From the NCBI GenBank assembly GCA_943354655.1, contig CALRCT010000029.1:1-5765 (forward strand): a stretch of 5,765 nucleotides of DNA. Direction: 5' to 3'. The notes beneath the pieces are model-generated. The model worked only from the letters and a program-made list of their open reading frames with translations. It did not search any database and was not told the origin of the DNA. Source of the stretch: an uncultured Candidatus Saccharimonas sp. GTDB lineage: Bacteria > Patescibacteriota > Saccharimonadia > Saccharimonadales > SZUA-47. The translations under genes and the position numbers were made by a program. Below are positions 1-4,788 of the stretch, in pieces; within the stretch, counting starts at the first letter, position 1, and the number at the start of each line of letters is the position of its first letter.

Positions 1-373
1 CACCTCTATCAACTCGGCATTGATTATCTTGAACAATATAGTTTTTATCGTAGGTGTCGTGTACTCGTGCTGCATATTGCTGAATATCACTATTGGTTTT
101 AAGATCTACAGTGGCGCTGCCTGTTGCGTACGGGCAAGAAGTCTCGAAAAGCTCACAGTTTGTTTTATGACTAGACACTCCTTTGATATTAAGGGTTTTA
201 AAAAGTGAGCTTATTTCATTTTCGTATTTTTTTGCCTCTAAGTATTCCTTGATACCTATTGACCCTACAATTAACAAAATAATACTAACGGGAATAAGTG
301 CCATAAAGGCCAATAACTTAAACAGCCTTCCGGTGTTAATTTTTGGATTATTAATTATGATTCTAGTGTTCAT
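1..373 (-). CDS. Hypothetical single-pass membrane protein, partial (3' end off the left edge)
   Basis: An open minus-strand frame of 124 codons starts with ATG at 373-371 and has no stop before the window edge. I do not recognise the family. The protein begins with a short polar, basic segment (residues 1-19), then a hydrophobic stretch at about 20-40 (core LIPVSIILLIVGSIGI). A charged segment follows (KEYLEAKKYENE, about 42-53) and then a soluble part with cysteines at 73, 80 and 119. This layout fits an N-in, single-pass anchored protein with an extracytoplasmic domain, perhaps disulfide-bonded; that topology is inferred. The frame stays open upstream to a stop at 425-427. ATG 373 was chosen because AAGG lies about 14 nt upstream and it puts a basic segment before the membrane helix, but the ribosome site is weak. 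Plus-strand frames over the same bases are shadows. It is co-directional with the yidC operon but separated from the next gene by 82 bp. Confidence 0.6.
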   Translation of the reverse strand, partial: MNTRIIINNPKINTGRLFKLLAFMALIPVSIILLIVGSIGIKEYLEAKKYENEISSLFKTLNIKGVSSHKTNCELFETSCPYATGSATVDLKTNSDIQQYAARVHDTYDKNYIVQDNQCRVDRG

Positions 374-455
374 GCAGTATATCAAGACCTTAATTTCATT
401 GAATAGTACACCCCGAACCACTAATTAGCAAACATTACTTGTTTTTTTGCAAATC

Positions 456-611
456 TTATTCTGCAATAGGTGTGGTGTCTGGCAATATTAGTCCGGCGAT
501 TTCTGGCGCAATTAGGTCTATGCTGTTTTGTCTTTTGGCTAAAATGTCGTGATAGGCTTCGTTTACTTCTTTTTTCCATCTACTTAACATGTGTCTGTCT
601 GATTCTGGCAT
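456..611 (-). CDS. Small hypothetical protein, 51 aa, at the end of the yidC-jag operon
   Basis: Starts at ATG 611-609 and ends in TAA 458-456. It is preceded by a strong ribosome site, AAAGGGAA, about 4 nt before the ATG. The start lies 13 bp beyond the jag stop, so it is probably co-transcribed with yidC and jag. The product begins MPESDRHMLSRWKKEVNEAY. It looks like a charged N-terminal helix (about residues 5-28) followed by a more hydrophobic tail ending LILPDTTPIAE. It has no signal peptide, membrane helix or cysteine. I do not recognise a family and assign no function. An in-frame internal ATG (residue 8) is an alternative start, but the ribosome site favours the first one. The case rests on the ribosome site, tight spacing and shared direction, so it is a credible small gene rather than a proven one. 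Confidence 0.6.
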   Translation of the reverse strand: MPESDRHMLSRWKKEVNEAYHDILAKRQNSIDLIAPEIAGLILPDTTPIAE

Positions 612-624
612 AACGTTCCCTTTA

Positions 625-1164
625 TTACTTCTTAACTTTAGTTACTTTTTTAACAGCTTCTTTTGGTTCGCTGGCTGGTTCGACTGTTTCTGCATCTGGT
701 TCTTGTTGTGGTGCAGTCACACACAGTACAATATGACGTTCCCTGCCAAAACCTTCTGACGTTGTGCTTAGGCCGTGTTCTTCGGCTAGTTTGTGAATTG
801 TGCGCCTGTCGGCAGAGTTCATTGGTTGCAAGTGCATGTCTTTACCAGACGTCTTAACATCTTGTAGCCATTTTTCGGCTGTTTCTTCTAAGCGGTGTGC
901 GCGTTGCTTTTTGTAGTCTGCAATGTCTACGTTTACCCTAGTAATTTCTAGGTCTTTGTTGCGTAGCGCCATACTTACTGTGTACTGGATTGCTCGCAAA
1001 GTTTCGGCGTCTTGGCCTATTAAAAATCCGTTTAGGTGGGTGCTAGGAATGTGAATTTCAATTACTTCATCGTCGCTGCTTGTTGCATATACGTCTGTGT
1101 TAAGCCCAAAAAATGATAGTAAATCTTCTGTATATTTCTTGGCAAAAATAATTGATTCTTCCAT
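625..1164 (-). CDS. jag/khpB: Jag/KhpB-type RNA-binding protein with KH and R3H domains
   Basis: A 179-residue protein related to KhpB (Jag, SpoIIIJ-associated). In other bacteria this family partners KhpA and binds RNA, affecting cell division and envelope synthesis. A type II KH region lies at about residues 32-82; its loop reads GQDA (50-53) inside LIGQDAETLRAIQ, where the family normally has GxxG. An R3H domain spans about 85-150, with the R-x3-H signature at R120-H124 (RRTIH) and the following EEHGLSTTSEGFGRERHIVL. The tail (about 151-179) is acidic then lysine-rich and probably disordered. The N-terminal Jag_N domain of Firmicutes proteins is absent; the KH domain begins almost at once, so the protein is short for the family. 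The start ATG 1164-1162 sits 6 bp after the yidC stop. A consensus GGAGGT (1178-1173) overlaps the end of yidC, which suggests translational coupling to the upstream insertase gene, the usual neighbour of jag. Confidence 0.93.
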   Translation of the reverse strand: MEESIIFAKKYTEDLLSFFGLNTDVYATSSDDEVIEIHIPSTHLNGFLIGQDAETLRAIQYTVSMALRNKDLEITRVNVDIADYKKQRAHRLEETAEKWLQDVKTSGKDMHLQPMNSADRRTIHKLAEEHGLSTTSEGFGRERHIVLCVTAPQQEPDAETVEPASEPKEAVKKVTKVKK

Positions 1165-1170
1165 TGCTTG

Positions 1171-2127
1171 CTACCTCCGCTTTTTATGCTTATTATTTGC
1201 ATTTTTACCGGCGGAACTTTTAGATTTTTTATTTTTAGGTGTATCTTCTACTATTTCTGCTTCTTTTGCTTTGGCGGCTCGGTCGGCGTTTTTGGAATCT
1301 AGTGCCAATATCTCTTTGTCTTTTTTAAGAAGCCTGTCTTGCTGTATAAAGGCTATAAGTCCGCTAGCTAACCAATAAAGTGACAGCGCGGCGGCAAAAC
1401 TAACCGTTAAAAAGAATATCATTACAGGAAATATATAGCTCATGTTGCGACTAAGCGCTGCGTTAACTTCTGACTGGTCGGCGTCTTTGCCTGATCCTGC
1501 TTCTTTTAAAATCTGCTTTAGTTTGCGTGCTTCTTTGTCTGTTGGCATAGTTTGCTTGATCTGAAAGTACTGAATAGCCGAGCTAGCAAATACAATAATC
1601 ATTGCTGGTATATATATTCCACCCGTAGCGCCAAGTGCGGACTTACTAAGGTCAATTACTCCAAAAAGAGTGTTGTCGAACCTGCCAATGTCTGTTGCAA
1701 GGGTCTTCATCCAAGAAAAATCTCTTACAAATCCGTAAGAAAAATCTATAACTGCGTGAGGGTCGGCAACTATTCGTTTTAGGCAAGAAAATAGGGCTAA
1801 AAACAGAGGTATTTGTATGACCACAAGACCCAGTGAACTAAGTGGGTTAATTTGCTTTTCTTTATATAGCGCCATTGTTAGCACTGATTCTTTTTGCTTG
1901 TCGCCTGCTGCTTCTTTTTTGATTCTTTTTAGTTCGGGCTGCAAAGAACGCATGGCTTTGGTATGAAAAAGCTGCTTTTTAAGAAGCGGATACATTAAGT
2001 AGCGAATTGCTAGGGTGAATAATATTATGGCAACGCCAAAGTTGTGGCCCGGAATTAGGGCATAAATAATAACCAATAGGTTAAAAATTGGCTGAACAAT
2101 AACAGTAGTAAAAAATGATGCAAACAT
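1171..2127 (-). CDS. yidC: Membrane protein insertase YidC/Oxa1/SpoIIIJ
   Basis: A 318-residue insertase of the YidC/Oxa1 family, which places and folds membrane proteins alone or with SecYEG. The sequence shows a first hydrophobic segment (about 6-26) and then a second one, NFGVAIILFTLAIRYLMYPL (29-48). The second carries the conserved membrane-embedded arginine (R42) of the hydrophilic groove. A charged cytoplasmic hairpin follows (about 50-95, QPELKRIKKE), then membrane segments at about 98-116, 171-188 and 231-262. The C-terminal tail (about 266-318) is very basic, ending KHKKRR, and suits ribosome contact. There is no lipobox or cleavable lipoprotein signal, unlike Bacillus SpoIIIJ, and no large periplasmic domain, unlike Escherichia coli YidC. 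Start ATG 2127-2125 has AAGGGGAAGA about 3-4 nt upstream. It is the first gene of the probable yidC-jag-small-ORF operon, and the rnpA gap upstream holds a structured element that may control its translation. Confidence 0.96.
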   Translation of the reverse strand: MFASFFTTVIVQPIFNLLVIIYALIPGHNFGVAIILFTLAIRYLMYPLLKKQLFHTKAMRSLQPELKRIKKEAAGDKQKESVLTMALYKEKQINPLSSLGLVVIQIPLFLALFSCLKRIVADPHAVIDFSYGFVRDFSWMKTLATDIGRFDNTLFGVIDLSKSALGATGGIYIPAMIIVFASSAIQYFQIKQTMPTDKEARKLKQILKEAGSGKDADQSEVNAALSRNMSYIFPVMIFFLTVSFAAALSLYWLASGLIAFIQQDRLLKKDKEILALDSKNADRAAKAKEAEIVEDTPKNKKSKSSAGKNANNKHKKRR

Positions 2128-2148
2128 TAATCTTCCCCTTTAGATACT

Positions 2149-2157
2149 ACTATAACA
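2149..2157 (-). promoter_or_regulatory. Candidate extended -10 promoter just before yidC
   Basis: On the minus strand the sequence TGTTATAGT matches an extended -10 element (TGn plus a TATAAT-like hexamer). A start site about 7 nt downstream would give a leader of about 15 nt carrying only the yidC ribosome site. No convincing -35 is visible. If used, this promoter would bypass the dyad at 2161-2258. It could be chance in AT-rich DNA. Confidence 0.3.
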
Positions 2158-2160
2158 TGT

Positions 2161-2258
2161 AAGGAGTGGATACTGCCTATCTGTTAGCTAAAAATTCTAG
2201 TCACAAATCTAACAGCTGCTAGATTTTCGCTTTAACAGATTGGCAAAATCCACTCCTT
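2161..2258 (-). promoter_or_regulatory. Structured dyad in the yidC 5' leader (candidate switchable RNA element)
   Basis: The outer arms 2161-2171 and 2248-2258 are perfectly complementary over 11 bp. After a 2x2 internal loop, 2174-2186 pairs with 2233-2245 in 12 of 13 positions. Inside is a smaller hairpin, 2205-2211 with 2220-2226, 7 bp with an 8-nt loop. The whole element is 98 nt. No T-run follows it on either strand, so it is not an intrinsic terminator. A second copy of one inner arm (GCCTATCTGTT at 2175-2185) lies outside the dyad at 2269-2279 and could pair with the same partner, 2234-2244. In the minus-strand transcript, the distal outer arm contains CUCCUU, which can also pair with AAGGGG of the yidC ribosome site (2140-2135). 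Competing folds are thus possible. I do not recognise it as 4.5S, 6S, tmRNA or another known RNA. It fills most of the 163-bp rnpA-yidC gap, where I see no ORF. Confidence 0.6.
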
Positions 2259-2268
2259 GGTGGTATGC

Positions 2269-2279
2269 GCCTATCTGTT
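2269..2279 (-). repeat. Extra copy of the dyad arm (11-bp direct repeat of 2175-2185)
   Basis: GCCTATCTGTT at 2269-2279 repeats 2175-2185 exactly. On the minus-strand transcript both read AACAGATAGGC, and both are complementary, with one mismatch, to GCCAATCTGTT from 2244-2234. The transcript order is copy, complement, copy, which allows mutually exclusive hairpins. Confidence 0.6.
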
Positions 2280-2289
2280 GGGCAATATT

Positions 2290-2318
2290 ATTATAGAGAT
2301 GCTGTACTTTTGTTTAAA
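2290..2318 (-). promoter_or_regulatory. Candidate promoter for the yidC operon at the end of rnpA
   Basis: On the minus strand a perfect TATAAT (2295-2290) overlaps the rnpA stop. The hexamer TTTAAA (2318-2313) lies 17 bp upstream as a 4-of-6 match to TTGACA. A start about 7 nt downstream, near 2283, would produce a leader of about 155 nt that contains the entire dyad before yidC. The -10 is strong and the -35 modest; AT-rich DNA makes chance matches possible. Confidence 0.45.
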
Positions 2319-2635
2319 AGCTGTAGGGTTTCGTCGTTTAGGTCTTTGGCCGACATATACGCAAGCTTGTCGCTTTGGGCTACAAAAATAAAATCTGTTA
2401 GCGTTGAGTTGTTTTGCATATAAAGTCTTACCTGCTCATATATACGGCGACGTATGCGGTTACGCACTACGGCAGACTTGTGAACCTTTTTACTTACAAC
2501 TACTGCAACGCGGTAATTTTTTTTGGCACCATCTAAATATATTAGTTTTAAGTTTCCTGAATATACAGACTTACCTTTTTGATACGGTATACGAAGCGAG
2601 TTATGGCCGTGAAAACGGTTGGCTAATGAAATCAT
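2291..2635 (-). CDS. rnpA: Ribonuclease P protein component
   Basis: A 114-residue basic protein, the usual length for RnpA, the protein subunit that helps RNase P RNA bind and cut the 5' leader of pre-tRNAs. The diagnostic arginine-rich helix is present as KVHKSAVVRNRIRRRIYE (about 51-67), with the RNR motif at 58-60. The N-terminus MISLANRF (N6, R7) resembles the family's typical ANR start and supports ATG 2635-2633. No Shine-Dalgarno sequence is visible upstream, and a -10-like TATACT ends only 10 nt before the ATG, so the message may be nearly leaderless. It lies downstream of rpmH in the conserved order, but a terminator between the two separates them transcriptionally. yidD, often found just after rnpA, is missing. 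Confidence 0.95.
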   Translation of the reverse strand: MISLANRFHGHNSLRIPYQKGKSVYSGNLKLIYLDGAKKNYRVAVVVSKKVHKSAVVRNRIRRRIYEQVRLYMQNNSTLTDFIFVAQSDKLAYMSAKDLNDETLQLLNKSTASL

Positions 2636-2645
2636 TTATGTCTTA

Positions 2646-2673
2646 AGTATAGGGTCAAACCTGCAAAAGTTAA
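2646..2673 (-). promoter_or_regulatory. Candidate rnpA promoter
   Basis: The minus-strand hexamer TATACT (2651-2646) is a 5-of-6 match to the -10 consensus and ends 10 nt before the rnpA ATG. TTAACT at 2673-2668, 16 bp upstream, is a 4-of-6 match to -35. It follows directly after the rpmH terminator, which supports a separate rnpA transcript starting 2-4 nt before the start codon. Confidence 0.5.
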
Positions 2674-2680
2674 AAGTTTA

Positions 2681-2709
2681 AATACAAAAAGAGGCCGTAA
2701 TGGCCTCTT
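2681..2709 (-). terminator. Intrinsic terminator of rpmH
   Basis: On the minus strand AAGAGGCC, a 5-nt loop ATTAC and GGCCTCTT form an 8-bp stem (2709-2689) with four G-C pairs at its head, followed by a T-rich tract (TTTTTGTATTT). It lies 22 bp beyond the rpmH stop and points in the rpmH direction. The A-run on the other side is weaker support for termination on the plus strand, where no gene needs it. Confidence 0.88.
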
Positions 2710-2731
2710 AATTTGCAAGAATTACTTCTGG

Positions 2732-2869
2732 TTATCCAGAAATACTAACGCGTCCCTTGTTTCGGCGGCGCTTAATTAGTGCACGACCTGCTTTAGTTGA
2801 CATGCGCTTCATGAAGCCAGTCATTTTTGAGCGCTTGCGCTTCTTTGGTTGAAATGTTCGTTTAGGCAT
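2732..2869 (-). CDS. rpmH: 50S ribosomal protein L34
   Basis: A 45-residue, strongly basic protein starting [20 protein letters not shown], the hallmark L34 N-terminus. It continues with [18 protein letters not shown], which matches the conserved GR..L..RR.KGR ending. L34 is a small protein of the large ribosomal subunit that lies against 23S rRNA. The gene is complete: ATG 2869-2867, TAA 2734-2732. There is no Shine-Dalgarno sequence; the -10 box ends 9 nt from the ATG, so translation is probably from a leaderless or nearly leaderless message. It is the first gene left of the origin, diverging from dnaA, as in many bacteria. Confidence 0.97.
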   Translation of the reverse strand: MPKRTFQPKKRKRSKMTGFMKRMSTKAGRALIKRRRNKGRVSISG

Positions 2870-2878
2870 ATTGCATTA

Positions 2879-2907
2879 ATATTAACACAAATTACACCTG
2901 TAGTCAA
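2879..2907 (-). promoter_or_regulatory. rpmH promoter
   Basis: On the minus strand TTGACT (2907-2902), a 17-bp spacer and TAATAT (2884-2879) form a good vegetative sigma-factor promoter, each hexamer 5 of 6 to consensus. The -10 ends 9 nt before the rpmH ATG. The predicted start leaves a leader of only about 2-4 nt, consistent with the missing ribosome site. Confidence 0.75.
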
Positions 2908-2971
2908 AGGGTCAACTTCTTAAAACCATACTTGTTTTTTTAACAATACATAAACACAGAAATTTGGTGGT

Positions 2972-3001
2972 TTATCCACTATTATTATTACCTTATCCAC
3001 A
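2972..3001 (+). promoter_or_regulatory. Two plus-strand DnaA boxes, 21 bp apart
   Basis: TTATCCACT at 2972-2980 differs from the TTATNCACA consensus only at the last base. TTATCCACA at 2993-3001 is perfect. Their starts are 21 bp apart, about two helical turns, so bound DnaA molecules would sit on the same face of the DNA. Confidence 0.85.
2979..2990 (+). promoter_or_regulatory. DnaA-trio-like trinucleotide run
   Basis: Directly overlapping the end of the first box is CTA TTA TTA TTA. This matches the trinucleotide series (3'-GAT or -AAT on the other strand) known as DnaA-trios, which promote loading of DnaA on single-stranded DNA in Bacillus subtilis. Unlike there, no GC-rich spacer separates it from the box, and another box follows immediately, so the role is uncertain. 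Confidence 0.4.
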
Positions 3002-3008
3002 CTTTAAC

Positions 3009-3113
3009 AGATGACTTTTTTACCTGTGTACAAAATTACTCTGTTGGGCCATTTTTGGTGGTGTAATTAGGTAGTTGTACAAAAAACTGTGGAAAAGTTT
3101 TGAAAAGTCATCT
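3009..3113. repeat. Interrupted inverted repeat before dnaA
   Basis: AGATGACTTTT (3009-3019) and AAAAGTCATCT (3103-3113) are perfect 11-bp inverted arms. Inside, TGTACAA (3027-3033) faces TTGTACA (3075-3081), and AATTAC (3034-3039) faces GTAATT (3063-3068). The arms are stacked in the right order for one extended, interrupted stem, either as a cruciform or in RNA. The inner arms overlap a DnaA-box-like site. It could be an operator or origin architecture element; no T-run makes it a clear terminator. Confidence 0.6.
3025..3096 (-). promoter_or_regulatory. Two imperfect minus-strand DnaA boxes
   Basis: TGTGTACAA at 3025-3033 reads TTGTACACA on the minus strand, and TGTGGAAAA at 3088-3096 reads TTTTCCACA. 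Each has one mismatch to TTATNCACA. They face the plus-strand pair at 2972-3001. The bases between the two sites are not boxes. Close to the dnaA start, they could also serve autoregulation of dnaA. Confidence 0.55.
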
Positions 3114-3158
3114 ATATTTACATTAGTAACAGGTATCTTAGATAAGTTAGGGGCAATC

Positions 3159-4523
3159 GTGCAGAACGCAAATATTTGGCAGGCTGTGTTGGGTGAGGTT
3201 GAATTAACTGTTTCACGCGGAAGCTTTGTGACGTGGTTTAAAAACACTCAGCTTTTAAGAGCAGACAGTTCTTTAACTATTATTGGTGTCCCTAACATCT
3301 TTATAAAACAACAATTAGAACGAAAATTTGCAGACACTATAAGAGACGTCTTGTCTAAAAACGGCGTGGTTTCTGCAAGAATAGAATTTAAAATACATTC
3401 TGTAGGCACTTCTACTAACACCCGCGTCGACGACGAACCTATTCATTACGACACCCCAGAACGCAAACCAGCATCTGCTCGTCAAAGTGGACTAACCCAC
3501 GCATACAGACAGGGATTAAACGAAAAATATACTTTTGACACATTTATAGTCGGGTCGGGCAACGAACTTGCATATGCCGCTTGTCAGGCTATTAGTATTA
3601 ACCCAGGCACAAAATATAATCCGCTATTTTTGTACGGTGGAGTAGGAATTGGCAAAACTCACCTTGTACAGGCAGTTGGTAACGAAGTTGTAAAAAACAA
3701 TCCCAAGGCACACGTTGTATACGTATCTAGTGAGCAGTTTGTTCAGGAATTTTTAGACGCCATTAGATATAAAAAGAACACCGACTTTGCGGGTTATTAC
3801 CGCAGTGCAGATGTACTTATTATTGACGACATTCAGTTTATAGCCGGAAAAGAAAAAACCCAGGAAGAGTTTTTTCATACCTTTAACGCGCTTCACCAGG
3901 CAAACAAACAAATCATTATAAGCGGTGACCGCCCACCGAGCGATATTCCTACACTAGAAGAACGCCTAAGAAGTAGATTTGCTTGGGGTATGAGTATAGA
4001 CATGCAGATTCCGGATTTTGAAACACGCTGCGCGATTGTTCAAACCAAAGCCGGTCAACACAACATTAAACTAGATCCGCCGGTTGTAGAGTTTTTAGCT
4101 AAGCTTGTAACCACCAACATCCGCGAACTAGAGGGTGTATTAAACCAACTTTTGGCCTACTGCGAAATGCGCGGCATGCAGCCCGATCTTGCGGTCGCAA
4201 GCACCTTGTTTAGTAATGATAAAAAACGACCAAAGCACCTTAGCGCCAGACAAGTTATAGATAAAACAGCTAAGCATTTTCAGATTTTATTAGATGATTT
4301 AGTGGGCCCCAAAAGAGACAAAGACATAGTTGTCCCCCGCCAAGTAGCAATGTACATATTAAGAAGCGAACTTCATCTTAGTTTTCCTAAAATTGCGCAC
4401 GAACTTGGCCGCAAAGATCACACTACCGCAATTCACTCTGTCGAAAAAATAGAGCGCGAAATTGGACTGGACCCGCATATGAGACAACACATAATCGAAA
4501 TTAAGGAAAAACTATATGCCTAA
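3159..4523 (+). CDS. dnaA: Chromosomal replication initiator protein DnaA
   Basis: DnaA binds DnaA boxes, forms an ATP-dependent helical oligomer and opens the origin. The GTG start at 3159 gives 454 residues, normal for the family. AGGGG lies 5 nt upstream, and the protein then begins at the conserved domain I, NIWQAVLGEVELTVSRGSF. A TTG at 3075 in frame would add 28 unconserved residues and overlaps origin repeats, so I reject it. Domain I spans about 1-80, followed by a short linker. The AAA+ domain (about 122-340) has Walker A GGVGIGKT (160-167), Walker B LIIDD (220-224), sensor I region IISGDRPP (253-260), where a Gly replaces the usual Ser/Thr before Asp, the RLRSRF arginine motif (269-274) and sensor II NIRELEG (320-326). 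Domain IV ends with the box-binding signature GRKDHTTAIH (417-426). It is flanked by DnaA boxes on both sides, which suggests autoregulation. The stop TAA is 282 bp before dnaN. Confidence 0.98.
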   Translation: MQNANIWQAVLGEVELTVSRGSFVTWFKNTQLLRADSSLTIIGVPNIFIKQQLERKFADTIRDVLSKNGVVSARIEFKIHSVGTSTNTRVDDEPIHYDTPERKPASARQSGLTHAYRQGLNEKYTFDTFIVGSGNELAYAACQAISINPGTKYNPLFLYGGVGIGKTHLVQAVGNEVVKNNPKAHVVYVSSEQFVQEFLDAIRYKKNTDFAGYYRSADVLIIDDIQFIAGKEKTQEEFFHTFNALHQANKQIIISGDRPPSDIPTLEERLRSRFAWGMSIDMQIPDFETRCAIVQTKAGQHNIKLDPPVVEFLAKLVTTNIRELEGVLNQLLAYCEMRGMQPDLAVASTLFSNDKKRPKHLSARQVIDKTAKHFQILLDDLVGPKRDKDIVVPRQVAMYILRSELHLSFPKIAHELGRKDHTTAIHSVEKIEREIGLDPHMRQHIIEIKEKLYA

Positions 4524-4788
4524 GCAGTCTATTTTGTTTCCACAGGCTATGTGTATAACCATAGTACAAAGTCTATTTTTTAAGTGGGTAACTAGCCGCG
4601 TCGTTTATGCCCTAAAATTAGCGGTGTATAAACTACCCTACTTATACAAGCTTATCCCGACATTCGTACACCGGTTAGTACACACCCATTTTGCACTTTT
4701 TGTATCTGTTAATAATGACGTTATGCACATTATACACAGGGCCTATAAAGAGCTAATAATAAGTAAATTAAACCTAATTAATAGATAG
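4516..4788 (+). CDS. Doubtful 90-codon ORF in the dnaA-dnaN spacer
   Basis: An ATG at 4516 overlaps the dnaA stop (ATGCCTAA) with AAGGA 8 nt upstream, and the frame stays open for 90 codons to TAG at 4786-4788. The product is basic and rich in aromatic and aliphatic residues, with no clear domain or regular membrane helix. The same bases hold several DnaA boxes and the AT-rich unwinding candidate, which accounts for the sequence without a gene. I recognise no family. The overlap and ribosome-site-like sequence keep it open as a translationally coupled small gene, but I think it is more likely fortuitous. Confidence 0.18.
   Translation: MPKQSILFPQAMCITIVQSLFFKWVTSRVVYALKLAVYKLPYLYKLIPTFVHRLVHTHFALFVSVNNDVMHIIHRAYKELIISKLNLINR
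4721..4738 (+). promoter_or_regulatory. Two perfect DnaA boxes, head to tail
   Basis: TTATGCACA (4721-4729) is followed with no spacer by TTATACACA (4730-4738). Both fit TTATNCACA exactly. They point toward the GGGCC patch and the AT-rich block. Confidence 0.9.

Larger units (their letters stand above)
2908..3158. other. oriC: Upstream half of the replication origin (rpmH-dnaA intergenic)
   Basis: This gap between divergent rpmH and dnaA holds no gene; minus-strand ORF-like stretches here are random. It contains an AT-rich stretch (about 2920-2965, with a run of seven T), two plus-strand DnaA boxes, two minus-strand imperfect boxes, a CTA/TTA trinucleotide run and an interrupted inverted repeat (3009-3113). 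The last part must also carry the dnaA promoter. TATATT at 3113-3118 is a possible -10, but I see no good -35. Gene context (rpmH/dnaA) and boxes together support an origin role. Confidence 0.8.

Noticed and set aside
20..428. Plus-strand ORFs at 20-208 and 183-428
   Set aside because: They overlap the longer minus-strand frame (373 to edge), lack credible ATG plus ribosome site, and run against all neighbouring genes. The hydrophobic look of the second is the complement of the real membrane segment.
663..1782. Plus-strand ORFs inside jag and yidC (663-857, 1097-1378, 1552-1782)
   Set aside because: Shadows of well-supported minus-strand genes with conserved motifs.
2161..2258. Reading the rnpA-yidC dyad as an intrinsic terminator, SRP RNA or 6S RNA
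   Set aside because: No T-run follows on either strand, the SRP domain IV loop sequence is absent, and the length and bubble layout do not match 6S RNA.
2404..2646. Plus-strand ORF opposite rnpA
   Set aside because: Antisense to the RNR-motif-bearing RnpA frame; no ribosome site or recognisable product.
2230..3012. Shared 11-mer CTTTAACAGAT at 2230-2240 and 3002-3012
   Set aside because: A repeated 11-mer pair is expected a few times by chance in an AT-rich window of this size.
3020..3247. Minus-strand ORF across the dnaA start region
   Set aside because: Covers origin repeats and the conserved DnaA domain I on the other strand; no family resemblance.
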